Source of the DNA: JBBQFC01 sp038321615 | Lineage (GTDB): Bacteria; Bacteroidota; Bacteroidia; Flavobacteriales_D; Cryomorphaceae | DNA: 51,504 nt | Assembly (NCBI GenBank): GCA_038321615.1 | Contig: JBBQFC010000018.1 | Location: 1-51,504, forward strand | Direction: 5' to 3' | In this document: positions 18,699-28,343 of the stretch, in pieces | How the letters are laid out: every line of letters starts with the position of its first letter | Numbering within the stretch: the stretch's first letter is position 1 | Program-made: the position numbers and the translations under genes | Notes under the pieces: generated by a model | Databases searched by the model: none | What the model was told of the DNA's origin: nothing | Seen by the model: only the letters and a program-made list of their open reading frames with translations

Positions 18699-19209
18699 AA
18701 ACAGAGATATAAGTTTGCGGGCACTCGAGCCGAAGGACGTGGATACACTCTTCATTTGGGAAAATGATCGGCGAAATTGGCGGGTTTCCCATACACTATC
18801 TCCTTTTAGTCGGCATGCTATCGCTCAGTATATTGAGTCCGTGCGCGACATTCATACTGATAAGCAACTGCGCCTTATGATTGTAGAAAAATCGAGCGAA
18901 AAGGCAGTGGGCGCTATAGACCTATTTGATTGTGATTTCAAAAATCACCGCTCTGGAATCGGTGTTTTAATAGCCGATACCGATGCCCGAAACCTTGGCT
19001 TGGCTTCTCAAACGCTTGAAGTTTTAATAGAATACTGTTTTAAAGAATTGGGCTTTCATCAATTATATTGTGGCATACAAGTCGATAATGCTGCGAGTTT
19101 AGCTCTTTTCAAAAAGTTTGGCTTTCGCGAAATCGGGATTCGCAAGGATTGGAACTATTTTAACGGCCAGTTTTCAGACGAAATCTCCCTTCAATTGATT
19201 AATGGCTAA
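18691..19209 (+). CDS. GNAT family N-acetyltransferase
   Basis: 172-residue acetyl-CoA-dependent acetyltransferase of the GNAT fold, close to the RimJ/RimL-like class. Visible features are the N-terminal ISLRALEPKDVDTLFIWEND, a divergent acetyl-CoA-binding loop near DTDARNLGLASQTLEVLIEY, and the typical C-terminal LYCGIQVDNAASLALFKKFG. ATG 18691 inside the end of dapF is preferred over an in-frame ATG at 18628, which would overlap dapF by 71 bp. The acceptor is unknown. It lies between dapF and mltG with 8-bp overlaps at both ends. Confidence 0.88.
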   Translation: MLENRDISLRALEPKDVDTLFIWENDRRNWRVSHTLSPFSRHAIAQYIESVRDIHTDKQLRLMIVEKSSEKAVGAIDLFDCDFKNHRSGIGVLIADTDARNLGLASQTLEVLIEYCFKELGFHQLYCGIQVDNAASLALFKKFGFREIGIRKDWNYFNGQFSDEISLQLING

Positions 19210-20254
19210 GAAAAAGAAAAAGCGCATAGGGCTATGGCTCACTGTAATTGTGATTCTTGGCGGAGCTGCGGCGGGTTGGTATTTTTATCAGCTTTTATAT
19301 TCCAAAGCCCTTAAACTACCCAATGGCGACGTTGTTCTTTATATTCAATCGGACTGGACAGAGCATGACGTGCTCTCATGGTTGAAACAAAGTAAGCTCG
19401 TTCGGCACCCCGAAATGATGGAAGCCGTGATGGCCAAAAAGAATTACACAGGCACCAATGTTGTGGCTGGAAAGTACACCCTTCGGTCGGATATGAATGC
19501 CCCCGAACTAATCGACTGGTTGCGGGCTGGAAATGGAGAGGAAGAAGTAAAGGTGCGGTTTAATAGTGCGCGCAGCGTATCGGATATTGCGGTAATGGTT
19601 GGCTCAGCGATCGAAGTAGATAATGCTGAACTTCTGGAAGTATTTCAAGACCCGGCCACCCTCGAAAGGTACGGTTTTAACGCACTTACAATCACTACAC
19701 TTTTTCTACCCGACACCTATTTAATGGAATGGGATACAGATCCGGAAGAGTTTTTAGCACGTATGGCTTCGGAATACAAAGCCTTTTGGAATGCCGGTCG
19801 AAAAAGCCGGGCCGAAAAAATAGGGCTTACCCAGAGTGAGGTTACCACTTTAGCTTCTATTGTACAAGCCGAGCAGCAAGCGCATCCAGAAGAGCAGCCC
19901 ATTATTGCTGGACTATACCTTAACCGCCTCAAAAAAGGAATGCGTCTTCAAAGCGACCCAACGGTTATATATGCCATCGGAGATTTTAGCATTAATCGCG
20001 TTTTGCGCCATCATTTGGTTACACCCAGTGCCTACAATACGTATCTAAATTCAGGTTTACCGCCTGGGCCAATTAACGTACCGTCAAAAAAGGCCATTGA
20101 TGCCGTGCTTTTTGCATCCGATCACGATTATATTTATATGTGCGCAAAATCTGATTTCTCCGGATATCACGCCTTTGCAGAAAGCTTGGTGGACCACAAT
20201 CGCAATGCCAGGGCATTTCAGCAAGCGCTCAACGAACGCAGAATTTACCGATAA
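19202..20254 (+). CDS. mltG: Endolytic murein transglycosylase MltG
   Basis: Membrane-anchored lytic transglycosylase that cuts nascent glycan strands and sets their length. The 350 residues have a basic N-terminus (MAKKKKKRIG), one transmembrane helix (about 10-31), a LysM-like region, and the YceG catalytic core. The core shows Glu224 in TLASIVQAEQ and the NRLKKGMRLQSDPTVIYAIG signature, followed by SGLPPGPINVPS. The start overlaps the GNAT stop by 8 bp. Its operon partner dapF supplies the peptidoglycan precursor, so the cluster is coherent for wall synthesis. Confidence 0.95.
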   Translation: MAKKKKKRIGLWLTVIVILGGAAAGWYFYQLLYSKALKLPNGDVVLYIQSDWTEHDVLSWLKQSKLVRHPEMMEAVMAKKNYTGTNVVAGKYTLRSDMNAPELIDWLRAGNGEEEVKVRFNSARSVSDIAVMVGSAIEVDNAELLEVFQDPATLERYGFNALTITTLFLPDTYLMEWDTDPEEFLARMASEYKAFWNAGRKSRAEKIGLTQSEVTTLASIVQAEQQAHPEEQPIIAGLYLNRLKKGMRLQSDPTVIYAIGDFSINRVLRHHLVTPSAYNTYLNSGLPPGPINVPSKKAIDAVLFASDHDYIYMCAKSDFSGYHAFAESLVDHNRNARAFQQALNERRIYR

Positions 20255-20379
20255 CAATTTCACTTGTCGGAAACACTCGTCATTTCTGAAGGCCCCAGGA
20301 TGAGTTATTTTTTCGACTTGAAGAGAAAAATTGCCCAGCGCGCTTTGTGCGCATAAAAACCTTATTCGAGTTGCGGGGT

Positions 20380-20387
20380 TATCTTCG
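20380..20387 (+). promoter_or_regulatory. Possible -7 element for the TonB-dependent receptor gene
   Basis: TATCTTCG, one base off TAnnTTTG, lies 38 bp upstream of the ATG. No convincing upstream TTG at standard spacing. Confidence 0.35.
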
Positions 20388-20425
20388 CGCTACCTCATTT
20401 TTGCTAAAAACCCTATACGGAGCTT

Positions 20426-22861
20426 ATGCTTCTCAACCAATCTTTTCCGGCTTCTTATCGAAACTTAGTTACCGCTGCCGCATTTCTTTTTGTCGTTTTC
20501 TCTGGCTTTGCCCAAAAAGGTATTGTTAAAGGCCGTATTTCGGATGGGATCAATAATCAGCCCATTGCATATGCCAATGTAGCTATTCAAAATACCACCA
20601 TTGGGGCGGTAAGCGATCTCGATGGAAATTATATCATCGAAGGAGTTGAACCAGGACTTTACAATATCCAAACCAGCTACGTTGGCTATAACCCAAAGAC
20701 GGTGTTTGAAGTGGAAGTTTTCGCCAATAAGCCCGCTATAGTGGATATTAAACTGGAAGCTTCTGCTACGAGCTTGGATGCAGTTGAGATTACCACCGAA
20801 GTTTTTCAACGCAAGGAAGAAAGCCCCATTTCGCTTCAGCAAATAGGCACAAATGAAATTCAGCGCAATCCAGGTGGAAACCGCGATATTTCCCGAGCCA
20901 TCCAGGTTTTGCCAGGGGTTAGTACGGGTTTGTCCTTTCGTAATGACATTATAGTGCGGGGTGGTGCTCCCAACGAGAATCGTTTCTTTTTGGATGGAAT
21001 CGAAGTCCCTGTCATCAATCACTTTGCTACGCAAGGTTCCTCTGGCGGACCGGTGGGGATTTTGAATGTCAATTTCATCCAAAATGTAGATTTCTATTCG
21101 GGTGCCTTTCCGGCAAATAGGGGCAATAGCTTGAGCGCTATACTCGATTTTACCCAGCGCGACGGAAATCCGGATAGATTGCTGACCAATTTTACATTCG
21201 GTTCAAGCGATATTGGCTTGACCTTCGATGGGCCACTGGGCGATAAGACCAGTTATATCTTTTCGGTAAGGCGATCTTATTTGCAATTGCTTTTCGGCAT
21301 CATTGGTCTCCCTTTTCTACCCACCTACAACGATGCCCAATTCAAAATAAAACACCGCTTTAATCAGAAAAACGAAATCACTTTCATCGGTCTCGGCGCC
21401 TACGACGATTTTGTACTCAACCCCGACGCTGTGACCAATGCCGATACGGAGGAAGAACGCGAAGAAGCCATCTATTTGCTCAATAATATTCCTACGAACA
21501 ACCAATGGAATTACACGGTGGGAGCCAATTACAAACACTTTTCCAAGTCGGGATTTCAAAATATCGTCCTGAGCCGAAATCAATTGAAAAATGATGCGGA
21601 GAAATATGAGAATAATGATGAATCCAGTCCCGATAACTTGATTCTCAATTACACTTCTCAAGAAATTGAGAATAAACTCAGGCTAGAACATACCCAACGG
21701 ACCGGTGCATGGAAATTCAATGTCGGCGTGAATGTGGAAGATATTACCTACACAAATTCCACGTTCAACCGCATCGCTGTGGGCGACGAAGTGCTGACCA
21801 TAGATTTTAATTCAGAAATCAACTTTCAACGGTTTGGGTATTTCGGCCAGGTGAGCAGAACCCTCGCCGACGAAAGGCTCTTACTCTCTTTCGGTTTCCG
21901 CGACGATTGGAATAATTTTGCTGAAAGCATGAGTAAGCCTTTTGAGCAATTTTCTCCGCGATTCTCACTTTCGTACAGCCTTACACCGGCGCTTAGTTTC
22001 AACGCCAATATTGGCCGTTACTACCAATTACCCGCTTATACGGTACTCGGCTATCGCGATGAAAACGGCCAATTAGTGAATGCAGATAATGGTGTGGAAT
22101 ATATCGGCAACGATCACTACGTCGCCGGTTTCCAATATGTATTTAAATCAAACACCAAAGTATCGGTGGAAGGATTTTACAAGGACTATTTCCAATATCC
22201 TTTCACGCTGCGCGATAGCATCAATCTGGCTAATCTCGGAGCCGATTTCGGCGTGGTAGGCAATGAACCCGTTGTTTCAATTGGCGAAGGCCGCACCTAC
22301 GGCGTCGAGTTTTTAGTTCAGCGAAAACTTTATAAAGGGCTCTACGGCATCCTGGCACTCACCTTGGTGCGCAGCGAATTTACTGACAAGAACGATGAAT
22401 TTGTTCCTTCTTCTTGGGATAATGGTGTGGTAGTGAGTCTTACCGCTGGCAAAAAGTTTAAAAAGAATTGGGAGCTCGGCGCTCGCTTTCGCCTTTTGGG
22501 CGGGACACCCTATACGCCTTACGATTTCGAAGCAAGCGCTTTAAAATCGGTGTGGAACGTGTCGAATCAGGGAGTGCGCGATTTTAATCTCTTGAATACA
22601 GAGCGCAATGTGACCACCTATCAGATTGATGCACGGCTCGACAAGCGCTACTTCTTCGACAAATGGAGCCTTAACTTTTACTTGGACTTACAGAATTTAA
22701 CCAACGCCACCTTTGAGTTCCAACGAAATGTCGATGTACAGCGCGATGCAGCAGGTTTGCCAATTACTGACCCGAACGATGAATCTAGATATTTGCTGAA
22801 AACTATTCCCAACACTTCGGGTTCCCTCCTTCCGAGTATCGGGGTAATCATTGAATTTTAG
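20426..22861 (+). CDS. TonB-dependent outer membrane receptor
   Basis: 811-residue outer-membrane transporter. A signal peptide of about 28 residues precedes FAQKGIVKGRISDG, where a carboxypeptidase-regulatory-like beta domain begins (about 30-115, ending YVGYNPKTVFEVEV). The plug domain follows (about 120-240; IQVLPGVSTG, IIVRGGAPNENRFFLDGIEV), then a beta-barrel to the C-terminus (final residues GVIIEF). No partner SusD gene is adjacent, so it is not an obvious Sus-type glycan system. The ligand is not inferable. It converges on batE with a 6-bp gap and has no visible terminator. Confidence 0.93.
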   Translation: MLLNQSFPASYRNLVTAAAFLFVVFSGFAQKGIVKGRISDGINNQPIAYANVAIQNTTIGAVSDLDGNYIIEGVEPGLYNIQTSYVGYNPKTVFEVEVFANKPAIVDIKLEASATSLDAVEITTEVFQRKEESPISLQQIGTNEIQRNPGGNRDISRAIQVLPGVSTGLSFRNDIIVRGGAPNENRFFLDGIEVPVINHFATQGSSGGPVGILNVNFIQNVDFYSGAFPANRGNSLSAILDFTQRDGNPDRLLTNFTFGSSDIGLTFDGPLGDKTSYIFSVRRSYLQLLFGIIGLPFLPTYNDAQFKIKHRFNQKNEITFIGLGAYDDFVLNPDAVTNADTEEEREEAIYLLNNIPTNNQWNYTVGANYKHFSKSGFQNIVLSRNQLKNDAEKYENNDESSPDNLILNYTSQEIENKLRLEHTQRTGAWKFNVGVNVEDITYTNSTFNRIAVGDEVLTIDFNSEINFQRFGYFGQVSRTLADERLLLSFGFRDDWNNFAESMSKPFEQFSPRFSLSYSLTPALSFNANIGRYYQLPAYTVLGYRDENGQLVNADNGVEYIGNDHYVAGFQYVFKSNTKVSVEGFYKDYFQYPFTLRDSINLANLGADFGVVGNEPVVSIGEGRTYGVEFLVQRKLYKGLYGILALTLVRSEFTDKNDEFVPSSWDNGVVVSLTAGKKFKKNWELGARFRLLGGTPYTPYDFEASALKSVWNVSNQGVRDFNLLNTERNVTTYQIDARLDKRYFFDKWSLNFYLDLQNLTNATFEFQRNVDVQRDAAGLPITDPNDESRYLLKTIPNTSGSLLPSIGVIIEF

Positions 22862-22867
22862 AAAGGC

Positions 22868-23629
22868 TCAAATTTCGTTCAAATCCGTTCGGAGCATCCA
22901 GCCCCGGCTACCACTGGCAATTTCGATTTCCACCCATTCACCTTCTTCGCCAAGCAAAGATACTTTGCTGCCGGTATGAAGCACAAACACCTGAATGGCT
23001 TGATCGCGAGGTTCACTTTTCACGTCCACCTTATCGGCAAATACAATGGCGCTTTTCGAGGCTGTGCGAAAGGCATAAGCCGATTGAGCCAAGCCGTAAG
23101 TTAGACCCGTAGCAATAAGGAAGATTACACCACCAAAGAAGCCAAATCGCTTCCAGCCGATACCATTAGAGACATAAAACAGAAAGAAAAGTGCCGCGCA
23201 GCCAAGGGAAAATACGATAGAAAGCCAGGTCCATGCCGATGGCCCCATTCCAAATCGGAAGCTCCGCCACCAGCGGTTTAACTTACTGCGGGGTAGCGTC
23301 TCGATGCGATCGACGATAAGATCATTGGCTAATTGAAGGTTGTAAAGAGCGTCCTCATTCGAAGGCTCATATTTCAATGCACGCTCGTAATGAAGGATGC
23401 ACTCTGGTATTTGATTCAGCTTAAAAAATGAATTGGCCAAGTTATATTCTAAGGCGAACCCACCAGCTTGCTCGGCTGCTTTTTGGAAGTGCTCCAGTGC
23501 CGATTCATAGTTGCCCTCGCGATAAGATTCGGTACCAAGCTCAAACTCGCGCAAAGCATTGCCGGAAGGCTGCGCCAATAAGACTGAAACACTCGAAAAG
23601 AAAAGTAGGATAAAGGCTAAAATTCTCAT
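22868..23629 (-). CDS. batE: BatE: TPR and SH3-like domain protein of the aerotolerance operon
   Basis: Last gene of the bat cluster, 253 residues. A signal peptide (about 1-19) precedes tetratricopeptide repeats (about 25-105; ESALEHFQKAAEQAGGFAL, ECILHYERALKYEPSNEDAL). Two membrane segments follow at about 130-180, and a C-terminal bacterial SH3-like domain at about 190-253 (VFADKVDVKSEPRD...GSRGWMLRTDL). The role is probably protein-protein interaction within the Bat complex in the envelope. The start overlaps the batD stop by 4 bp. The architecture matches BatE of other Bacteroidota. Confidence 0.9.
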   Translation of the reverse strand: MRILAFILLFFSSVSVLLAQPSGNALREFELGTESYREGNYESALEHFQKAAEQAGGFALEYNLANSFFKLNQIPECILHYERALKYEPSNEDALYNLQLANDLIVDRIETLPRSKLNRWWRSFRFGMGPSAWTWLSIVFSLGCAALFFLFYVSNGIGWKRFGFFGGVIFLIATGLTYGLAQSAYAFRTASKSAIVFADKVDVKSEPRDQAIQVFVLHTGSKVSLLGEEGEWVEIEIASGSRGWMLRTDLNEI

Positions 23630-25395
23630 TTCAAATTGCTCTCCAATTTTTCGATTAAAGTTACAGTTTCGCCGTAAAAGCTATTGGATTGAACATCGGT
23701 GACAGGCGCAAATCGCGCCATTTCACAAGTGTCGAGCGCCCCTTGAAGACGCCCGGAAAGGGTGGAATCGACGTTTTGATCTTGAAGTCCTTTCAAAATA
23801 GTGGGGCGCGTTAAATGGCTCAGCGGAATGTTGAGCTTGTCGCTCAGGTAGCCATACAGCGCTTTGAATACTTCGGCGTAAAAGAGCTTATCATCCGAAT
23901 GGTCGAGTGCTTTTTTGGCTGACTTCAATCTGCCTTTAGCCATTTTATTGGCTCCACGCCTCCGAACGAGGGAAGTGTTTTGCGCCATGCTATCGCGCCG
24001 CCGGCGAACGAATAATACGAGCATCAGCAAAAGAAGGGGAGAACCCAGCGCTGCATAGTATGTCACGGAGCCGAAGAAGTAGGCGTTTTTGACTTCAAGA
24101 CTTTGCGAATCTGTATAAATGTACCGAATATCCTGAGCAGATTGGCTGACTTTATTGCGCGCTCGGGTTTGACCGGCAATTGCACCCTGTCCGGCTTCGC
24201 CTGTAACTTGAACGGTGTAGGGGCCTTGCCGCACCGATTCGTAAGCCGCCTTAGCCGGATTAAACCATACGAAGTTCATTTCTGGTATTTCGTAGCTGCC
24301 AGGATACCTCGGAATGATGAGGTATTGGAAGCTTCGCGTTCCATTTACACCACCGGTATTGATACTTATCCGGTCTTTTATTTCTGGATCATAAACTTCA
24401 AAATCGGGTGGGAATTCTATTTTTGGTGCTCCGATCAATGTTAGATTTCCGCTGCCACTCACGTTGATTTTCAGGTCAATGGCTTCATTGACTTTAACTT
24501 CGGTGCGGCTCACGGTAGCCGAAAAATTCAAATTGCCCACTGCGCCATCAAAACCTTTCGGGCTGCCGGTCGGAAAGGCCGAAACTTCAATGCTGGGAGC
24601 ATTGCTTTTTACTTTAATTTCGGTTCCGGGGTTAAATAGCGATCGATCTACACGACAAGTAAACTCAATGGGTTCCAGCTTCGATGTGCCTGCGCGCTGC
24701 GGAAAAAGGATTTGGGTTTTGAGATAAGCCTTGCGGTAAGCTACCCCGTTTACCATTTCGAGATTTGGCTCCCAGGTAGATTGATCGTTCTTAATTTCCT
24801 CGCTCCAGAAGCCAGGCAGGGTGGGGTAACGGGTGTCGGTAGCTTCTAAATTTCGGTAGCGTGTGAGTAACACATATCGCGCAGTGATTTGTTCGCCAAT
24901 GTAAACTTTGCGTTTGCTGAGCTCTATAATGATCTGTACATTTTTGTCGGCGCTTGGCTGCTGTGTGTAATTGCTTGTACCTGCCGATTGCGGCGATTGT
25001 TGACTTGTTGATCCTGCGCTGAGTACTTCCACGACGATAGCTTCGGTGGCGTAATTTTTTCCATTTATAACCGTCTTGGCGGGACCCAACGTAAATTTTC
25101 CGGTTTTGATCGGCCGCAGAAAATAGGTCATGGTATAATTGGTGCTCACCGCCCCTTGAATAATTTGTGAAGCCGTAGATAAATTGGGACCAGCAATTAC
25201 CTGAAACGCGCTAAAATCGATTGGCTCGACATTCCCGCGGCCATTTTCAAAGGTTATTCGCACTTGAAAATTATCGTTCAGCACGACCTGGTTTTTATTC
25301 ACAGTCATAAAAAAGCGGGTCTCCTGAGCGTTTACCGCTCCGAGTGCCAAGCTTAAAAAGCCGCAGAGTAAGATATGCCTACCAGTCTTTTTCAA
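23626..25395 (-). CDS. batD: BatD: large periplasmic oxygen-tolerance protein
   Basis: 589 residues with a signal peptide (about 1-24) and several beta-sandwich modules rich in alternating hydrophobic strands (about 25-420). A single transmembrane helix (about 445-465, LLLLMLVLFV) is followed by Arg-rich residues and a cytoplasmic helical tail of about 120 residues. It matches the BatD/oxygen-tolerance family in length and arrangement and sits between batC and batE. The start lies inside the end of batC (17-bp overlap). The molecular function of the family is not established; a periplasmic scaffold for the BatA/B VWA proteins is inference. Confidence 0.9.
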   Translation of the reverse strand: MKKTGRHILLCGFLSLALGAVNAQETRFFMTVNKNQVVLNDNFQVRITFENGRGNVEPIDFSAFQVIAGPNLSTASQIIQGAVSTNYTMTYFLRPIKTGKFTLGPAKTVINGKNYATEAIVVEVLSAGSTSQQSPQSAGTSNYTQQPSADKNVQIIIELSKRKVYIGEQITARYVLLTRYRNLEATDTRYPTLPGFWSEEIKNDQSTWEPNLEMVNGVAYRKAYLKTQILFPQRAGTSKLEPIEFTCRVDRSLFNPGTEIKVKSNAPSIEVSAFPTGSPKGFDGAVGNLNFSATVSRTEVKVNEAIDLKINVSGSGNLTLIGAPKIEFPPDFEVYDPEIKDRISINTGGVNGTRSFQYLIIPRYPGSYEIPEMNFVWFNPAKAAYESVRQGPYTVQVTGEAGQGAIAGQTRARNKVSQSAQDIRYIYTDSQSLEVKNAYFFGSVTYYAALGSPLLLLMLVLFVRRRRDSMAQNTSLVRRRGANKMAKGRLKSAKKALDHSDDKLFYAEVFKALYGYLSDKLNIPLSHLTRPTILKGLQDQNVDSTLSGRLQGALDTCEMARFAPVTDVQSNSFYGETVTLIEKLESNLK

Positions 25396-26122
25396 TCTTT
25401 ATGCGTTGTACTTTTTTATTGTCGCGCTTTACTTTGTCCTGAAGGTCTTTTTCTTGCTTGGCTAAGGCTTCGAGCATCTTTTCGGCTTCCTCTTTACTCA
25501 GCTTTTGCGGTTGTGGCTGTTGCTCCTTTTGCTGGTCGCTCGGCTCCTGTTTTTGGTCTTCTTTTTTTTCCTGGTCTTCTTTCTTTTCTTCCTGGTCTTG
25601 CTGTTGATCTTGTTGCTGCTGCTCTTGCTGCTGTTTCAGTTGCTGGGCTAAAGCCAAATTGTAACGGGCGTCTTCATCAGTGGGCATTTTTCGCAGCGCT
25701 TCTTTATAAGCCTCAATGCTTTTGTCGTATGCGCCGCCCATCAGTTCAGCGTTACCGAGGTTGTACTGAGCTTTATTGATCTGCTCCGGGGTTTCACTTA
25801 GCTTGGCTACTTCTGTATATTGACGCGACGCTTTCGCTGAAAGGCCTTTGATTTCTTCGGCTATCTGCTGGGCTTCGGGCGTCTGTGGATCCACGCCCTT
25901 CATGCGCTCGCGCGCTTGGGTCATGTAAATGTTTCCCAAATTGAAGCTCGCTTCCTTAAAATCGGGATTAATCTCCAAGGCTTTTTGATAGGAATCGGCA
26001 GCAGCTTCATAATCGCCCCGTTCTAAGGCATCATTGCCCTGCTTGGTGAAAATTTTGTCTTTTTGTCCGTAAGTCAATAACGGAGCAAGTGCCAGCAGCA
26101 CTATATAAATAGATCGAATCAT
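25379..26122 (-). CDS. batC: BatC: TPR protein with Gln/Glu/Lys-rich tail
   Basis: 247 residues. A signal peptide (about 1-20) is followed by tetratricopeptide repeats (about 25-160; ALERGDYEAAADSYQKALEI, SIEAYKEALRKMPTDEDARY). A low-complexity tail rich in Q, E, K and D (about 165-225) and a short charged coiled-coil end complete it. This layout is typical of BatC, which is reported to act with BatB and BatE. It is joined to batB upstream and batD downstream by overlaps of 4 and 17 bp. Confidence 0.9.
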   Translation of the reverse strand: MIRSIYIVLLALAPLLTYGQKDKIFTKQGNDALERGDYEAAADSYQKALEINPDFKEASFNLGNIYMTQARERMKGVDPQTPEAQQIAEEIKGLSAKASRQYTEVAKLSETPEQINKAQYNLGNAELMGGAYDKSIEAYKEALRKMPTDEDARYNLALAQQLKQQQEQQQQDQQQDQEEKKEDQEKKEDQKQEPSDQQKEQQPQPQKLSKEEAEKMLEALAKQEKDLQDKVKRDNKKVQRIKIEKDW

Positions 26123-27234
26123 GATTCAAATAAGCTTAAGCGTTTTGACCATTTCCCTTTTTTCTCCCTGATGAGCCATTCCAAAACAAGGCAAAGCAAG
26201 GCCAAAGCTACAAAGAGTTGGAAGCGGTCCTCGTATTCAGCGTAGGATACGGTTCCCATTTCTGTTTTTTCGAGTGTATTGAGCTCATCAAGCAAGGGTT
26301 CGAGACCCACTTCGCTGTTTGAAGCCCGCACATAAGAGCCATTTCCGGCTTGGGCAATTTCTTTCAGCATATCTTCATTGAGGCGAGAAACAATCACGTT
26401 GCCATCGCCATCTTTCCTATAGCCGATTCGTTGCTTGCCTTGATAAGCGGGGATTGGAGTGCCTTCGGGGAGGCCCATCCCGATGGTATAAACCTTTATG
26501 CCTTTCCCGGCAGCGGCAGCGGCGGCTACAGTGGCATCATCTTCGTGGTTTTCGCCATCGGTAATCACCACAATAGTCTTTTGGGCCGGCGATTCTGGAT
26601 CGAAGCTCTCTGTGGCTAATTCGATGGCGGCGCCAATAGCTGTGCCTTGCACCGGAACAATATCTGTATCGATCGAGGAAAGGAAGAGCTTGCCGGCGGC
26701 ATAATCGTTGGTAATGGGCAATTGCACAAAGGCTTGACCTGCGAAAACGACAATTCCGATACGGTCGCCACGCAGCCTGTCGAGCATCTTCTCGATGGCT
26801 CGGGTTGCTCGGCTTAGCCTATTGGGGCTCAGGTCTTCGGCCATCATACTGTTTGATACGTCGATGGCTATCACCACGTCAATCCCTTTCACTTTTGCTT
26901 CGGCCATTTTTGACCCAAGTTGTGGATCGATGAGCGCAAGTACCAAAAATACCGCAGCTAGCCGCATCAAGAGGTATTTGAATACCATATTGACACTCGA
27001 AATATCCGGTAAAAGTCCTTTTAGCAATCGACTACTCGCAAACTTCTGCATACGCCGATTTTTGGAAGAAATAGAAAGCCCGAAAACCAGAAGTAGTAAA
27101 GGGCCAATTAGAAACAGCCAGGCCAATTGAGGATTTGCCCAGCGCAAGCCCGGCACAGCCGAGGCAACTACAAAATACACCAGACCGAAAGCCACCCAGA
27201 AGAGAATTTCGAGCAATCCGGCTGCGAAGAGCAT
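26119..27234 (-). CDS. batB: BatB: membrane-anchored von Willebrand factor A protein
   Basis: About 371 residues. Two N-terminal hydrophobic segments anchor a VWA domain carrying a MIDAS metal site: DVSNS (DxSxS), the Thr of GTAIG, and the Asp of ITDGENHEDD. A C-terminal membrane helix (FVALALLCLVLEWLI) closes the protein. Translation most likely starts at ATG 27234 (MLFAAGLLEILFW), 32 bp after batA. The longer frame reaching 27345 would overlap batA by 79 bp and adds a basic, unlikely N-terminus. Its partner is expected to be BatA and the TPR protein BatC. Confidence 0.9.
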   Translation of the reverse strand: MLFAAGLLEILFWVAFGLVYFVVASAVPGLRWANPQLAWLFLIGPLLLLVFGLSISSKNRRMQKFASSRLLKGLLPDISSVNMVFKYLLMRLAAVFLVLALIDPQLGSKMAEAKVKGIDVVIAIDVSNSMMAEDLSPNRLSRATRAIEKMLDRLRGDRIGIVVFAGQAFVQLPITNDYAAGKLFLSSIDTDIVPVQGTAIGAAIELATESFDPESPAQKTIVVITDGENHEDDATVAAAAAAGKGIKVYTIGMGLPEGTPIPAYQGKQRIGYRKDGDGNVIVSRLNEDMLKEIAQAGNGSYVRASNSEVGLEPLLDELNTLEKTEMGTVSYAEYEDRFQLFVALALLCLVLEWLIREKKGKWSKRLSLFES

Positions 27235-27266
27235 TCCACCGAGGTTATATGTTGGCTTTGATCGGC

Positions 27267-28343
27267 TCACGAGAGGGTATTTAATACGGTTTCTCTCAAC
27301 AGAAATTCTATTCCGAAAAGGGCACATGCCGCTACGGCAAACCAAAAGTATTCTTCTGCTTTCTGGTTGTGCTCGGTAACGTTTATTTTGGTCTTCTCCA
27401 ATTGATCGATCTCTTGATAAATTCGCCCGAGTGCTACCCCGTCTGTAGCACGGAAATAGCGCCCACCTGTCATAGCGGCGATGGCTTCCATACTTTCTTC
27501 GTCGATTTTCACGTCCACATAATCGTATTTGTAGCGTCCGTCGGGGTAAATAGCTACAGGTGAGAGGGCTTTTCCTACAGTTCCAACACCTATTGTGTAA
27601 ACCCGAATGCCATACGCCTGAGCGATTTCTGCGGCGGTAATCGGGGCGATCGAACCGGCGTTGTTGTCGCCATCGGTAAGCAGAATGATCACTTTGCTTT
27701 TGGCATCGCTATCGCGCAACCTATTTACGGCATTGGCTAAGCCCATCCCGATAGCAGTGCCGCCTTCGACCATTCCGCTTCGAATGTCCTTAAAAAGATT
27801 GATCAGTACGGTATGGTCGGTGGTGAGTGGACATTGCGTAAAGCTCTCGCCTTCGTAAACCACCAATCCCATCCGATCGTTTGGCCGCTCATTGATGAAA
27901 TCAATAGCCACACGTTTGGCACTTTCCAGGCGATTGGGATCAAAGTCTTTGGCCAGCATCGATACCGATACGTCCATGGCTATCATGATGTCTATTCCTT
28001 CGGTACTCACATTGCGCCAGCTCAACTGCGATTGTGGCCGGGCCAATGCAAATATTAGGGCACCAATTGCCAGGATCCGGAGCAAATAGGGTAGGTAAAT
28101 TAGCGATAATGCTTGCCACGGCGACTGATTGGGGATTTGACTGTAAGCAGAGAGCGCCAACTTCGCATGACGATTATTGGCGATAAATACTTCGTAAACC
28201 GCCAGTACCGGAATGACCAATAAAAGCCAAAAGAAAGTGGGTTGCGAAAAACTAAAGAGCGGGCCATAGATGTACCACACGGCAAATACAATGGCGATTG
28301 CCAAGGACGTATAAATTGCTATGAAGATGGTGCGTTTAGTCAT
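27267..28343 (-). CDS. batA: BatA: membrane-anchored von Willebrand factor A protein
   Basis: About 358 residues. N-terminal membrane segments lead into FALARPQSQLSW and a VWA domain with a full MIDAS (DVSVS, the Thr of GGTAIG, the Asp of LLTDGDNN). A C-terminal transmembrane helix lies near EYFWFAVAACALFGIEFLL. Start ATG 28343 (MTKRTIF) gives an 8-bp overlap with the upstream gene (ATGACTAA), the same spacing used elsewhere here; an ATG at 28361 is also in frame. BatA is the first VWA component and is thought to work with the MoxR ATPase, as in other MoxR-VWA systems. Confidence 0.92.
   Translation of the reverse strand: MTKRTIFIAIYTSLAIAIVFAVWYIYGPLFSFSQPTFFWLLLVIPVLAVYEVFIANNRHAKLALSAYSQIPNQSPWQALSLIYLPYLLRILAIGALIFALARPQSQLSWRNVSTEGIDIMIAMDVSVSMLAKDFDPNRLESAKRVAIDFINERPNDRMGLVVYEGESFTQCPLTTDHTVLINLFKDIRSGMVEGGTAIGMGLANAVNRLRDSDAKSKVIILLTDGDNNAGSIAPITAAEIAQAYGIRVYTIGVGTVGKALSPVAIYPDGRYKYDYVDVKIDEESMEAIAAMTGGRYFRATDGVALGRIYQEIDQLEKTKINVTEHNQKAEEYFWFAVAACALFGIEFLLRETVLNTLS

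Noticed and set aside
25560..25640. Repetitive CTG/CTT-rich stretch as a possible DNA repeat element
   Set aside because: It encodes the Gln/Glu/Lys-rich tail of BatC, a normal feature of that family.
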